Assembly (NCBI GenBank): GCA_029851415.1
Contig: CM056741.1
Span: 83,156,282-83,220,281, forward strand
From: Eretmocerus hayati
Taxonomy: Eukaryota; Arthropoda; Insecta; Hymenoptera; Aphelinidae
Direction of reading: 5' to 3'
Length of the DNA stretch: 64,000 nucleotides
Both the position numbers and the translations under genes were made by a program. The notes below the pieces were generated by a model. The model ran no database searches. It worked only from the letters and a program-made list of their open reading frames with translations, and had not been told where the DNA came from. Every line of letters begins with the position of its first letter. Positions within the stretch are counted from its first letter, which is position 1. Of the stretch, positions 44,089 to 56,398 are shown one piece after another.

Positions 44089-44860
44089 CAATGAACACAA
44101 TTCCCGACTCCAGCGCGCACAAAATGCCTGTACCAGATTTGTATTTGGTAATATTCCTTGGCGAGATCACGTTACCCCATATCGGAAACGATTGGGTTGG
44201 CTCACGGTCAAGGCTCGACGAGAGTATTTCCTAGCTAGCCCGTTGTTTCAAATACTGAAATCTCATAAACCAACCTATTTGTCCCGGAACATCATCGAAG
44301 TATGTAATACGAGCTTGCTTAGATCTGTCAGACTTCATACCGGTGACCTTGTTATCCCCAAATACCATTCCTCTGCTCTCCAAAATTCATACTCTATTTC
44401 AGCCTCTAGTCTCTGGAACAAATTACCCCGTACTATCTCTGAATTACCGCGGAACTCAACCACTTTAGAGACATTCAAGAGCCATCTACTCTCTCACTTT
44501 CTCAGCATAGAGTCTGATCAGGAAGATTGAGAATCATGCCATAACTCTTAAACTCAAGACGCCTTATACCTCGTAAATATGTAACCACCGTGTAGTAACT
44601 TTAACTTCCCACTCTTGTACAGTCCAAAACCCTTCTTAGTGCAATGTTGTACTATCGTGTTGATCTGTTGTTTCAATCTAATTTGATTCCATTTTACTCT
44701 ATTTTATTTTATTTTATCTTACTTTATATTTTATATTTACTTTTATGTATGTTACATCTATTTGATGAATCTTACCTTATATTACAATTATGTATGATGA
44801 TTGTTGCCCCATGGGACCCATTGTCCCCGGGCTAATAAATTATATCAATATCAATATCAA

Positions 44861-44862
<2 letters not shown>
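44084..44862 (+). mobile_element. N2 copy 1: RT C-terminus, 3' UTR and tail
   Basis: The coding part (44087-44530) is the C-terminal domain after the RT, with NACTRFVFGNIPWRDHVTPYR. It aligns by eye with the same segments at 46650 and 55455. A 330-bp AT-rich 3' UTR follows. The tail is a TATCAA-type hexamer repeated about three times (44841-44862), then (TC)n. Heavily 5'-truncated. Confidence 0.75.

Positions 44863-44906
<44 letters not shown>
44863..44906. repeat. (TC)22 tract between N2 copies
   Basis: Pure TC directly follows the hexamer tail of N2 copy 1 and directly precedes the coding start of N2 copy 2. Confidence 0.95.
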
Positions 44907-44912
<6 letters not shown>

Positions 44913-47133
44913 CCTCATACTCCGAATTCGGACCGGAGGTCCCATCCATTAGTCGACCTTAGTCTCCCCCTATACTCATCACTAGCCATAGGCCATATCG
45001 ACGAAACAGTCAGCGTACTGACCTCTGCGACCCTCACCGCCTTTGACCAGCTTGCACCCCCACAGTACCTCAATACCACCTCAACAAAAAAACCCTGGGT
45101 AACCGCTGGGATAAGGCGCTTGATGAATCACAGAGACCGACTTTACCAACGCGCGCGTCGTTCTGACTCGTCGGAGATGCTCAAGATGTATCGACTTGCT
45201 CGCTCTGAAGCCAAAGCTGCACTTGACCGAGCAAAAACGTCATACATCCACGCCAAGATCACAAATGCCCCTGACGTGCAATCACGATGGCGTGAACTGC
45301 GCAGGTTTGGCATTGCATCAAACCGCACCCCTTCACCACTCACTCTATTCAACAGCAACGTCTTAAACAAGCACTTTGCCTCGGTGACAACTAACTGTGC
45401 ACCTTTAACCGATGAAGACATTGATAGAGTATGTTCAGTACCCCTACCTGATGGCGTGCCCGTGTTTGATTTTACATCAATTACTGATGAAATGATCACG
45501 CACGCCCAAACCTCATCCAAATCAAAAGGTCAAGGTGCAGATAGACTTTCTTCCACAATGACAAAACTTGCTTTTCCCGCTGTCAAAGCCAATCTCTTGC
45601 AGATATTCAATCAGTCCTTAATTACCTCTCACTTTCCGACTGAATGGAAGAAGTCATCTATCATACCTTTATCCAAGAGCTCATCGCCGAAGCCCCCAAA
45701 TGATACCAGACCGATAGCACAACTCCCGGAGTTCTAAAAACTCTTCGAAAGACTGGTCCATGACCAACTCATGGTCCACCTCGCAACATCTAACCTCATT
45801 GATCCCCATCAATCGGGTTTTCGAGCACACCACTCCCCTCAAACCTCAACGCTGGGAATCTTAGAAGATATTCGAATAGCTATAGATCAGCGCATGGTCA
45901 CGGTCCTACTATCATTTGATCTTTCTAAGGCATTTGACACCATTCCTCACGCAAGATTACTGTTGAAACTTCGCCAAATTGGCTGCACAGACCGTGTCAT
46001 ACGCTGGTTTGCTAGCTACTTGCGTGGCCGTACGCAAGCTATCCGCCTGGAGGATGGCTCACATGTGGAATGGCTGCCTATAAATGCAGGAGTACCACAG
46101 GGAAGCGTGCTCGGACCACTACTCTTCCTCATATTTTCCAACGATCTGCCTAGCATACTACTCCACTCCTCCCACAAAATATTTGCAGACGATACCTATA
46201 TCTATCTTCATACCCTGCCTAAAGACCTGCACACAAAGATCGCTTTGATCACTAAAGATGCTCAAGCAGTAGCAAATTGGGCGATAGACAACGAACTTCG
46301 CCTGAACATTCTGAAAACATCCGCAATGATCCTTGGAAGCGAATTTTATACCTCGACCTGCAACTTGAGCAGTATACCTCCCATCAATCTAAATGGCTCA
46401 TCCCTTCCTTACACAACTCAAATGAAAATCCTTGGTGTTAAAATTACCCCAACACTCAACTGGGATCTTCAAGTGAATCAAATCTCGAAACGCATACATG
46501 GCTCACTATATTCACTCCGTGCTTTAAGCCGTGCCCTTCCGCTTCCACTCAGGCAGCAGCTAGTCCAAAGCCTAGTCCTCCCACACTTCGACTTCTCTGC
46601 GGTTCTCCTCACAGGCCTGACCAAGGGACAAACCTTAAAACTCCATAGACTGCTCAACTACTGTGTACGCTCTGTCTACACCAACATCCCCTTCAGAGAC
46701 CACGTAACGCCATATCGGATAGCTCTAAATTGGTTATCTTTCGAGAAACGTAGAGACTACCTCATTGGGTCACTCACTTTCTCGATCATCAAATCTGATC
46801 TGCCCGCTTACCTCAGACCTCGATTCCGCCTCACACAGGACTATCCCGGGTTGAGACAGTCAAAACGAGGCACAAAAGCCAAATTAATGTATTCAGCTCC
46901 TCGCACTGAAGCTCTTAATCAATCCTTTGCTATTGTGTCAGCGCGCCTGCTGAACAAAATCTCAGAGATTGATTTAGATGACGACCCCCTTGGAAGCGAT
47001 GAAGCACAAATTGCGCACTGCCCTAGCCGCTGAAGACCATGCCGAATGGCTCACACGATCCAAGAGAGAAGAACTCACTCTCATCCCATCTTCCCTCTCC
47101 GATAAACTTCTCCCCTACTTCGAGCGTTCGTGA
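44907..47133 (+). pseudogene. N2 copy 2: nearly intact reverse transcriptase
   Basis: A CR1/Jockey-group ORF2 without the endonuclease. It reads open from the linker (KPWVTAGIRR) through LSFDLSKAFDTIPH, GVPQGSVLGPLLF and the catalytic FADD (near 46177) to the C-terminal domain. Two lesions are visible. A TAA at 45735-45737 stands where relatives have Ser in the PEFSKLFE motif. A one-base frameshift at the C-run near 46984 separates the last 45 codons, which resume in another frame and end at TGA 47131-47133. About 250 bp of 3' UTR and an (ATCA)n tail follow. Confidence 0.85.
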
Positions 47134-47382
47134 GATGGAACAGTGTCCGGCATAAGTTTCGCTGAATGATGCCTACCACCAATTTTCTGCGAAAGTCTTC
47201 GTAACTCATTGCACTTTCCACCAGCAAATGTATTAAAATATTAAATCAACCTGCTCTGTAGTTTGCCTATGCACATTCATAAACTTTAACTTTATAACAT
47301 CTCATATGTAACGATTGCCTTATGAGCAAATGGGGAACAATCCTCCCGCTCTCAATAAATATAAATCAATCAATCAATCAAT
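47134..47382 (+). other. N2 copy 2 3' UTR and (AATC)n tail
   Basis: AT-rich 3' UTR ending in tetranucleotide repeats (47366-47382). Short-repeat tails instead of poly(A) are typical of the CR1/L2 side of the non-LTR tree. Confidence 0.75.
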
Positions 47383-47404
47383 CTCTCTCTCTCTCTCTCT
47401 CTCT
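47382..47404. repeat. (TC)n tract before the N1 ORF1
   Basis: About 11 TC units join the N2 tail to the N1 copy beginning near 47405. Confidence 0.9.
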
Positions 47405-48504
47405 GCCGGTGAGCACAACCACACGCTCTCTACATCGCTCTGTGTTGAATGTCGATTCTCACCAACGAAACATCGCCCCGAGTGGCACTTTCTTGTAGAT
47501 TGGACATCCTCTCGCAGGATCACACCCTTGGAGCATCACTGCATGGCTCTAACTTGAGCCTGAAAGAAATTATTGCGATTTCTGCAAATCGACAATAACA
47601 CACAGTCAGCAGTGCTTGGCGCCGAAACCAATCAACCTGCGCATGCCCGGCGACGGTCTGCTCCACGCCACCATACTGCTTCTGTCTGCTGCGACTTAAT
47701 GGGCGACACCACCTGCCACATTTGCATTACCATCCTGCATTATGGCAGCAGAGAATGCAGCATCTGCAAACGATTCGCCCACGCAAAATGTTCAAAAATA
47801 TCGAACAATAAGTGGTTCTGCGTTGCGTGTCATGAGGTGAGCAAAATACCACCCAACATAAGGTCGCCGGGCATAATCAAGCAGATGGTTCCAGCTGTTC
47901 GGCGGAGCACGAAGCACGTCAGAGAGAGAGAGAGAGAGATGGAAAATACCGGCAAGCGCGCTAGTGTGAGTGGCCTGTCTACCACCACGCAGGCACGGCT
48001 CAGCTCTCGCGGCAAGGTGGGGACATCCCCCCTTGCCCCGCGGACCTCTACCACCGGCCGCCGCAAGGAGCCCCCTACCACCAGCGACTCTCCTCCTGTC
48101 CGGGGGACTAATGAGCAGCACCTCTCGTCTGCTGCGCAACCGACTGGCAGCACCTCAGCACTGATCGCTTGTGGCGCGGCAATTCGAACAGGAGCGGAAC
48201 CGCAGGCAATTGGCCCATCCCAGCCATCACTCTCAATAACATCTTGAGAGGATGGCAGCGGGATATCCCAAGACGGGAATGACAAAACATCAGTCCAGCC
48301 AACAACTTCAGCAACAACGCCAACACCGGGAATTCCTAGAGATAGGTGGTTTTTAGTTCCGCAAAGTGCTCTGGATCAGCTAAAACAACAAAATGACTCA
48401 ACTCAGAAGCGGCTCGACGAAATGATGTCCCTCCTGAGCCGACATGCCAATGCCGTCTCCTCTCCGCCTCCCGCCCCAGCAGTAAGTCAGGCGAATGACC
48501 GATT

Positions 48505-51253
48505 AGGCCAGTAAGTGGAACATTGGTTTCTGAGAAAAATAGTAGTAGATGTTTCTTTTTTGTCTGGTGTAGGATATCATATAGAATACTGAAACATAAA
48601 ATAGAACAATTTTTGGCCATGGCAAAAAATTATAGCGACAAAATAGTGAAAATTTCAGCACTTTTTCCACTACTTTGCGTGCAGTGATTCTGGATTATAC
48701 ATGATATCGTTTATGCCTCGACCATGTTCAAGCTGGTTCAATTCTCTACAGATTGAAAAAAAAACATTTCTGTATCGTTTTTCCAACCCCCGTTATTTGG
48801 CAACAAAGGAAGGGTTGAATCGAATTCTACCCCTACCTGTAACTCCACGGAAAATGCATGAATTATCCCTTAAGTCCTAGAATATATGTATTTTATGTTC
48901 CACAATACCCATACCAAATTTCATGAAGATCGGTCCATTAACAACGGAGCACTTGCAATTTGCTTATAAAAATTAGTCGATTTTGCCATACCTATCAAAA
49001 CGTTCCATCACCAGATAGAGAAAAAATTCAAAATGAAAGACCTTCCTGAAACCTTGAACAACAATAAACAACCATGAAATGAATTTTCTATTGATCGTAC
49101 TCAGCCCCAGGTGCAATTGTTCATAACTTTCGGATTTTTGACATTTTCATTTGCGCACTGGGCCTCGATGAGTCAGCGGATCGAAAAAATTCTTCTTGAT
49201 TCTTATAGTTCTAGTCTTCCTCTAAAACGTTGTCCTAGGACGTCCTGGGCCCGAAATACGTTTTTTTTTTTTTTAGAAAATCATTGTTCTCAAACAATTG
49301 GGCCTGGAAGGCTGTCTCTTGGGGGAAAAATGGGGGAGACCCGAAACTTCAATAAAAAAAATTTGGAACTACGTACCTCGGTTTTCTTAGCCACTGTTTT
49401 TGTTAGCAGTTGTTGTAAATTTCGGCTGTAGCCGAAGCCGGCTAGTGGGAGCGGAGTGGGGGTACTCTCTCTCGGCACCGCGCGGCCCCGCAGAAAACGA
49501 AGCGCGCTCTTCAAAATCGAGCGCGCTGGAAAATTTCGCAATATCTCGGGTTCTACCCAACCTTTTTCGTTCATTCTTTTCCTAAATAAGGGTACCTCGT
49601 AGAAAAAACATAATGGAGTCTGTTTCGGGGTGATTGGATGGATTCCTGTATGTATAAAAATATCGAAATTTCGAGTCAAATTCTTACCTCTACGTTTCTT
49701 ATCCGTGTTGGTGTTAGGAAGTCTTTCAAAGCTTCTATACTTCGTAAATCATCCACAGAAAGTTGTTGTCAAATTATGCGACAACTCTATTTCTTGGTTA
49801 TAAATGTACTTGCCAGCTTATTGTCTCATGATGCCGTGAATAAATTTGGGAAGAAGAAATTAGAATTATTGAGTAATAAAATGAAATTCTAATTGAAGAT
49901 ATACCCTTCAACTGAAAATCGTTATGAGAAAGTGTCACTGAATGGATTGTTTCAATTTTTCAAAGACTGAGCAACATTCATCTCTGGTTTGTTATTCAAC
50001 AACTTTCTGTGAAGTATCCACGAAGTATGAAAGCTTTGGAAGACTTCCTAACACAAAAACGGATAAAAAACGTAGAGGTAAAAATTTAACTCAAAATTTC
50101 GATATGTTTATACATACAAAAATCCATCCAATCACCCTGAAACAGACACCATTATGTTTTGTCAACAAGCTACCCCTATTTAAAAAAACAAATGAACGGA
50201 AAAGGTTGGGTAGAACCCGAGATATTGTGAAATTTTCCAGCGGGCTCGATTGTGAAGAGCGCGCTTCGTTTTCTGCGGGGCTGCGCGGCGCCGAGAGAGA
50301 GTACCCCCACTTCGCTGCCACTAGCCGGCTTCGTTCACAACAACTGCTAACAACAACAGTGGCGAGGAAAACCGAGGTACGTAGTTCCAATATTTTTTTT
50401 ATTGAAGTTTCTGGTCTCCCCCATATTTTCCCCAAGAGACAGCCTTCCAGGCCCAATTGTTTAAGAACAATGATATTTGAAAATTAACGTAACTCGGGCC
50501 CAGAACGTCCTAGGACAACGTTTTAGAGAAAGACTAGAACTACACGAATCAAGGAGAATTTTTCCGATTCGTTGACTCTTCGAGGCCCTGTGCGCAAAAG
50601 AAAATGTCAAAAATCCGGAAGTTATAAACAATTGCACCTGGGGCTGAGTACGATCAATAAAAAATTCATTTCATGGTTGGTTATTGTTGTTGAAGGTTTC
50701 AGAAAGATCCTCCATTTTGAATTTTCTCTCTATCTGGTCATGGAGCGTTTTCATAGTTATGGCAAAATCGACTAATTTTTATAAACAAATTGCAAGGACT
50801 CCGTTGTTAATGGACTGATCTCCATGAAATTTGGTATGGGTATTGTGGAACATAAAATACATATATTCTGGGACTTACAGGATAATTCATGCATTTTCCG
50901 TGGAGTTACAGGTAGGGGTAGAATTCGACTCAACCCTTTCTTTGTTGCTAGATAACGGGGGTTGGAAAAACGATAGAGAGATGTTTTTTTTCAATCTGTA
51001 GAGAATCGAACCAGCTACAACATGGTTGAGGCATAGACGATATAATATCTAATCCAGAATAACTGCACGCAAAATAGTGAGAAAGAGTGCTTACATTTTT
51101 GATATTCTGTTGGTATAATTTTTGCCATGGCCAAAAATCGTTCCATTTCATGTTTTGGTATTCTATATGGTATCCTTCACCAGGAAAAAGGAAGAAACAT
51201 CTACTACAATTGTTTCCAAAAACCGGTACCTATAATTCTCTGCTTACTGGCCT
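48505..51253. mobile_element. 2.75-kb foldback element
   Basis: Two inverted arms of about 1.27 kb (48505 to about 49790 and about 49970-51253) surround a loop of about 180 nt. The termini read AGGCCAGTAAG on each strand. The flanks are CGATT at 48500-48504 and 51254-51258. The arms have diverged at scattered positions and by indels. Short frames inside lack any transposase motif. The insertion splits N1 ORF1 between codons reading Asn-Asp and Leu-Leu-Ala-Arg-Met. Confidence 0.88.
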
Positions 51254-52037
51254 CGATTGTTAGCGCGCATGTCTTCTCTGGAGGAACTCATAGAGGAGCA
51301 AAACTCCAAGCTGAAGGAGTTTCGCCTGAATCGGGAGCTGCTCCTGGAGGAAAATGCTTTGATGAAGAGCCAGATTCCGCGTCTGGCTGAGTTGATGGAA
51401 AACGACCAGAGCACTCTGCGTGACCGTAACACTCGTGATAGAATTGAGTCTTCCATTGTTGAGTTTTTACGTCAATTCTCTGAGTCAACTTCCCAACTCA
51501 GGACGGATTCGTCTGACCATTCGCATGCTGGGCGACAGAGCACAGGACTTGGGGGTGACGGTCTTGAATGCAGCCACACTGGCACTTTGAAAAAAGACTC
51601 TATTGCCTTGGACGGAGAGGTATATAATATCTCCTTTGCTGTACTCAAGTCCATTCTTCCCTCTTTGAAGAGGGAAAACATCATTGATGTTCATGTTCTG
51701 GAGCCCGGGCGCGTGTCTGAAAAGACTACTCCGACGTGCAACAACGGATTAGCCAATTCATCGCCCCGAGCCCCGGTCAACTTCTCGCGTTCTGTACCAT
51801 CCTGCCTAGTCAAACTCTCGTGCGGCCGTCTAGCCAGGAAGGTGATGAGAGCCGAGCGCTCGACTGCTAATAATTATTTCACAACTCATAATATCGAGCC
51901 CACATTTCTTGACCCAGTAGCGGAAGCCCACGCACCGGGCCGAAAGATATACATCAATGAGATGTTGTCCCGTGACAAATATAAGGAATACTTCCATTTG
52001 AGGCCACTTGCACGGGGTCTGGCCTTCAAATATGTTT

Positions 52038-52907
52038 GGCCGAGTCTACATAGACGCGCTCACTCGAGGCGCGCGCGCTCTCTCCGCTCGCACTCTCCAC
52101 CCAAACACCGGAGTACTCGCCGGAGTGAGTACCGAGGATGGGATTTGAAAACCTTCTGACGAGTGGTCCCTCTCGATCGGAGTATCAGCACGGGTTTGTG
52201 AAATGAAAGACGGCCAGTTTATCGCGTGAATCGATCAAAAAATTGATTTGCATCGAATAGAGATCGAAGAATGAGAGGCGTGGTTGTGTCTCATATAAGC
52301 ATCCCCCAACTTTTCATCAGGCCTTCAACTTGCAAACCATTCAGCAATATCCAGTGATTATATTGGTTATACATTGCTACTCATCCCAGAAGCTGAATAA
52401 TGAGCTAAATTGTATGAAATCTTGATTGAGAACACCCGAGATCTCCCAAATTCACGGAGGAGTGACTCTTGTAACACAAATTCGATCTTTGATGCACATG
52501 GAATAGCTCGATTCTCCTTAACCAAAATTCCGCATACCCTTGCTTATTTCACAGTTTCTGAAAAAAGCCTCGATGCAAACCCAAAATATTGTTGAATATT
52601 GTTGAATGAACCGCGAATTAGGAACCTGAGGAGTTGGAGGTGGTGATATCAGGCACATCATCGACATCCAAGTCTCTCACTTCTCGATCTCTAATAGATA
52701 CAAATCATTTTTTTTTTTTTTTTCGATTTACGCAATGAACTGGCCGTTTTTCATCTCATCAACTCTCGCTGATACTCCGATTGAGAGGGAACACTCGACA
52801 AAAGATTTTCAAATCTCATTTTCGGTACCTACTCCGATGTTTGGGTGGAGAGTGCGAGCGAAGAAAGCGCGCGCGCTCCGGGTGAGCGCGTCTATGTAGA
52901 CTCGGCC
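52038..52907. mobile_element. 870-bp terminal-inverted-repeat element
   Basis: Inverted ends of about 190 bp (52038-52228 and 52720-52907) start GGCCGAGTCTACATAG. TTT flanks both sides (52035-52037, 52908-52910). Excision rejoins N1 ORF1 as Tyr-Val-Trp-His-Ser-Gly-Gly. The middle is AT-rich, has a T-run at 52708-52725 and no ORF of note. The 3-bp duplication and GG-starting ends would fit a PIF/Harbinger-type MITE, but the evidence is thin. Confidence 0.8.
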
Positions 52908-53136
52908 TTTGGCACAGTGGTGGACGCTTCTGGGTCAGGTGCAGAAATGGCAAAAGAGCGCATGCATTCGAGTCTCTCACTGAACTGCATGCCATTCAAA
53001 CGGCGTGTCGAACTATCCCAAGATCCACTCGTGAGTCCTCGGACAGCACCCAGAACAGCGCTATCGTTCCAGAGAAGACTGCAGCTTCGACAGCAGCGTC
53101 TGTGAGGACTCCCTAACTAGATGCGACCGACGCAGA

Positions 53137-53297
53137 ATCAAAAGAGGGTGGTACTCCCTTAAAGACGGGATTCATAAATCTTAATTTCTTAACGGGAAAG
53201 ATTGAGCATCTGCGCCTGCTCGTCGCTGCTGACCCCTCCTACGATCTTTTTGGGGTAGCTGAGTCGTGGCTGGATGAGTTCGTGGACGACAGTCTTC
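53137..53297 (+). pseudogene. N1 endonuclease N-terminus
   Basis: Reads GFINLNFLTGKIEHLRLL and then VAESWLDEFVDDSL, the first 50 or so residues of the endonuclease domain. It is cut at about 53297, so the catalytic core is missing. The same segment is at 16352-16500. Confidence 0.7.
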
Positions 53298-53338
53298 GAA
53301 TAATCATTCATCGACGAGAGTCGACGAATAATCATTCA
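53297..53338. repeat. 14-bp direct repeat at the N1/Helitron junction
   Basis: CGAATAATCATTCA occurs at 53297-53310 and 53325-53338 with a 14-bp spacer, TCGACGAGAGTCGA. It sits exactly where the N1 endonuclease frame ends and helicase-type sequence begins. Confidence 0.8.
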
Positions 53339-53652
53339 AGATTTTACTAATGATGGAGAAATTTTAGCTCTAGAACACGTGGAAAAAATTCTCGAAGGTG
53401 AAGGTAGACAACTGAAACATTTTGGGTTACCTATTCCAGATCCTGATCTCATCCACTCCAATGATCTCATTGATCAGAACTTCGTAAACGAATGTTTTTC
53501 TAAATTTGAACAATTGTATAGTCTCCTGAATATTGATCAAATGTCTATATTCGAAGAAATAAGATAGATGGAAGGAAAAAATTGGTTCATAGATGGTCCT
53601 GGAGGATCGAAAAAGACATTCCTTTACAAAGCTTTAATATATTTCTTCGATA
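53325..53652 (+). pseudogene. Helitron Pif1-like helicase, N-terminal part
   Basis: The open frame runs from about 53328 through LKHFGLPIPDPD and LNIDQMSIFEEI to a TAG at 53565-53567. It continues with WFIDGPGGSKKTFLYKALI, the Walker A region. The expected GSGKT reads GSKKT, so ATP binding is probably lost. The frame is then taken over by the N2 insertion at about 53653. The arrangement matches the helicase half of Helitron RepHel proteins. The Rep half is not in the window. Confidence 0.75.
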
Positions 53653-56397
53653 CTCCTACCCTTCAACGCGATTTTCTACCCGATCTAAACCCACACCACA
53701 TACTGCCAGAAGTATCGCCGGTGAGCCAAAACCGAGACGTGTACTTTCCTCCCTTTGGGCGTCCGTATGTACCTGCAGGATCAAGTCCAAGCCCTCAATC
53801 TGTCACCTCGGCAGCTCGAGTCATTTCAAACTCTATTCTGTCCGTGTTTGACCGCTTTGCCCCGATGAAACCCATTACAATCCGCTCACACCAAAAACCA
53901 TGGGTGACCAATCAGATCCGTGCGCTCATAAACGACAGAACCCTTGCGTACCAACGCGCCAAAAAGTCTGGCAAACCATCTGATCGGATGACGTTCACCC
54001 TTCTCCGTTCAGAAGTTAGTAACTTGATCAGTAAATCAAAATACGCGCATTTTTCTTCACTATTAGAAAACTCTGCGGACCCCAAACATGTCTGGCGCGA
54101 ATTGAAGAAAATAGGAGCAACTGCACGGAAACCTCCTTCACCTCTTACCTACTTCTCACCCAATGCTCTCAATTTTCACTTCGCATCAGTCTCCAATACA
54201 GGCATCCCCTTGTCCAACGCAGACATACAAGAAGTGCTTCAAAAACCGTTCGACCCCGGGATACGTGGCTCATTCGAATTCAGACCCGTAACTGACCAAG
54301 ACCTTACTGACGCCTTGAACAAATCCTCTACCAACGCTACAGGGTCTGACTCGATATCCATGGAGATGCTCAAGAGATCCTTTCCCGCACTCCGCCCCTA
54401 CTTGATTGACCTGTTGAATGTATCCCTCACCGCATCCCACTTTCTTGAGGAGTGGAAGATTGCGAGCATCATCCCTCTGGCTAAGTGTCTGCATCCAACT
54501 TTACCGTCAGATACCCGCCCGATAGCTCTTCTGCCAGAGATATCCAAGCCCTTTGAGCGCATTGTTCATTCACAATTATCAGAGTATCTATCCCAATATA
54601 ACCTCCTGGATCCTTTCCAAACCGGGTTTAGACCCCGCCATTCTACCCAATCAGCACTTTGAGTACTTACTGAAAGCATTCGTGCCGCGCCTGACCAACG
54701 TAAGCTAACCGCAGCTATTTTGTTCGATTTTTCAAAAGCATTTGACACTGTTTCGCATAAACTACTCCTCAAAAAACTGCGCTCCCTGAATTTCTCGGAA
54801 CGTGTAATCAAATGGTTTGCTAGTTATTTGTCCGGCAGAAAGCAAGCAGTGAGATCAGGTCAATCCCATTCGGAGCAGCTCACTACATCGTCTGGCGTCC
54901 CCCAGGGCAGTGTACTAGGGCCTTTACTATTCACCATATTCATAAATGACCTTCCTCGAGTACTGAAACACTGTCGCCATATCATTTACGCTGATGATAC
55001 TCAGATTTATCAGCACTGTCATCAGCATGAGCTTGACGAATACATATCACTACCCAACGCTGATGCGAACAGCATATTCCAATGGGCAATAGATAATTCG
55101 CTGAAACTGAACCCTACCAAAACTCAAGTCATCATATTCGGCTGTTCCGCCGTTAACTATGATCTACTACCCTCCGTTCGAATAAACGATGTATCCATAC
55201 CATACCATACATCGGTAACGAACCTTGATCTGAAACTTAATCAAACACTCACGTGGAATGACCAGGTCAACGCAATATCCAAACGAGTGCATAGCGCACT
55301 CTACATGCTGCGTTTCCACTGACATGCGCTATCACGCGATCTCCGTCGCAGGCTTAAGGAAACGCTTATCTTTCCATATTTTGATTATGGCTGCACTGTT
55401 CATAACGATGTGAGTGTCACCCTCAATCTCAAACTACATAGGCTTTTGAACGCATGCACTCGATTTGTCTACGGCAATATACCATGGCGTGCACCAGTCA
55501 CTTTTTATCGCCTAGCTCTGAAGTGGCTAGATGTGGAAAACCGGAAGAATTTCCTCACAGCCTCACTTGCCTTTTCCATAATCAGTTACGGCGAACCCGA
55601 GCCCCCTGCAAACCTTTTTTCATTTTGTTCTGATAATCCCAACCTCCGTACTTCGAGCCGTTTTGCACCCTCACTTCTCCTCCTGAAAACCCCACGTACC
55701 AGTTTTTACGAAAATTCCTTCCATTCCACAGCATCAAAACTCCTCAACTCATACTCCATAACCATCCCCCACACGCCCAGCCCAGCAATCTGCAAGTCTT
55801 TCAAATCTTGCGTGAATGAGTCACTACTACTCACTGAAAATCAACAGTGGCGAGAGCGAGCCTTACGTGAAGGCCTACAAGTGGCATCCATAGAGCTCAG
55901 GAGTTAGCCCCACCCTTTCTTTCTCGTTAGTCACCTCACTCCTCCTGTGGAGAACAGGTGAGGCAGCCTTTCTGTCATTCATATAGATGATCGTGCTCAC
56001 AATTTATATACTTGATTATATTTCTATTTTTACTATTTGTTATCTCGACTTCATTCATTCTTTTCTTATTACTCTTTATCGCACTACAAGATGGGACTCA
56101 CTCACTTTACTCACCGAATGGGAGTACTTAAGTGCTAGCTATGTCATTCCTGTTGCCTATCCGCGTACATACTCTTTTTGATATTATTTAAATCACGCAG
56201 AACATACACCTATTTTGATTATTATTATTCATTATTTATACTTATCTTGATTATTATTATGTATCACTTATACCTATCTCGATTATTATTTTTCACTAAT
56301 TATCGATATACCACTCGTAACATCCATAACAGGGCTAAATAGGGTACTACCCCAAAGCCCCAATGAATCCTATATCAATCAATCAATCAATCAATCA
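53653..56397 (+). mobile_element. N2 copy 3 inserted in the helicase
   Basis: A 5'-truncated N2 element with RT coding sequence to 55907, about 490 bp of 3' UTR and a (TCAA)n tail (about 56375-56397). About 100 bp of helicase that should lie between Walker A and the TSYRHFELPLNL segment is absent, so the insertion or a later event removed target DNA. No target duplication was found. Confidence 0.75.
53660..55907 (+). pseudogene. N2 copy 3 reverse transcriptase, two stops
   Basis: One frame covers linker, RT and C-terminal domain, with TGA at 54660-54662 and 55320-55322 as the only interruptions. Motifs are ILFDFSKAFDTVSH, SGVPQGSVLGPLLFTIF, the catalytic YADDTQIY (near 54990) and NACTRFVYGNIPW. 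The second stop stands where relatives have Arg (RYHRHALS-type phrase), consistent with CGA to TGA decay. The endonuclease is missing. Confidence 0.85.
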
Positions 56398-56398
56398 A

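Larger units (their letters stand above)
47699..53116 (+). pseudogene. N1 ORF1: PHD finger, coiled coil, conserved C-terminus
   Basis: Start ATG 47699 (MGDTTCHICITIL). The first 50 residues form a C4HC3 PHD-type finger (Cys pairs CHIC, CSIC, His-Cys, CVAC). A Ser/Thr/Pro linker follows, then a coiled coil (LDQLKQQND and, after the first insertion, MSSLEELIEEQNSKLK). Next comes a conserved domain with NNYFTTHN, INEMLSRDKYKEYF and KYVW, and the end at TAA 53114-53116. The frame is interrupted by TGA 48245-48247 and by two mobile elements whose excision restores it exactly. PHD-containing ORF1 proteins are known from CR1-type elements. It would act as an RNA chaperone for the RT. Confidence 0.82.
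47406..53300 (+). mobile_element. N1-family element, 5' part, with two nested insertions
   Basis: Composite copy made of ORF1 (47699-48504, 51254-52037, 52908-53116) and the endonuclease N-terminus (53137-53297). It is truncated where Helitron-type sequence begins. Removing 48505-51253 and 52038-52907 with their target duplications gives one reading frame apart from a TGA at 48245-48247. Confidence 0.82.

Noticed and set aside
47792..48285. Minus-strand ORFs opposite the N1 ORF1
   Set aside because: They are antisense shadows of the PHD/linker region, with no motif.
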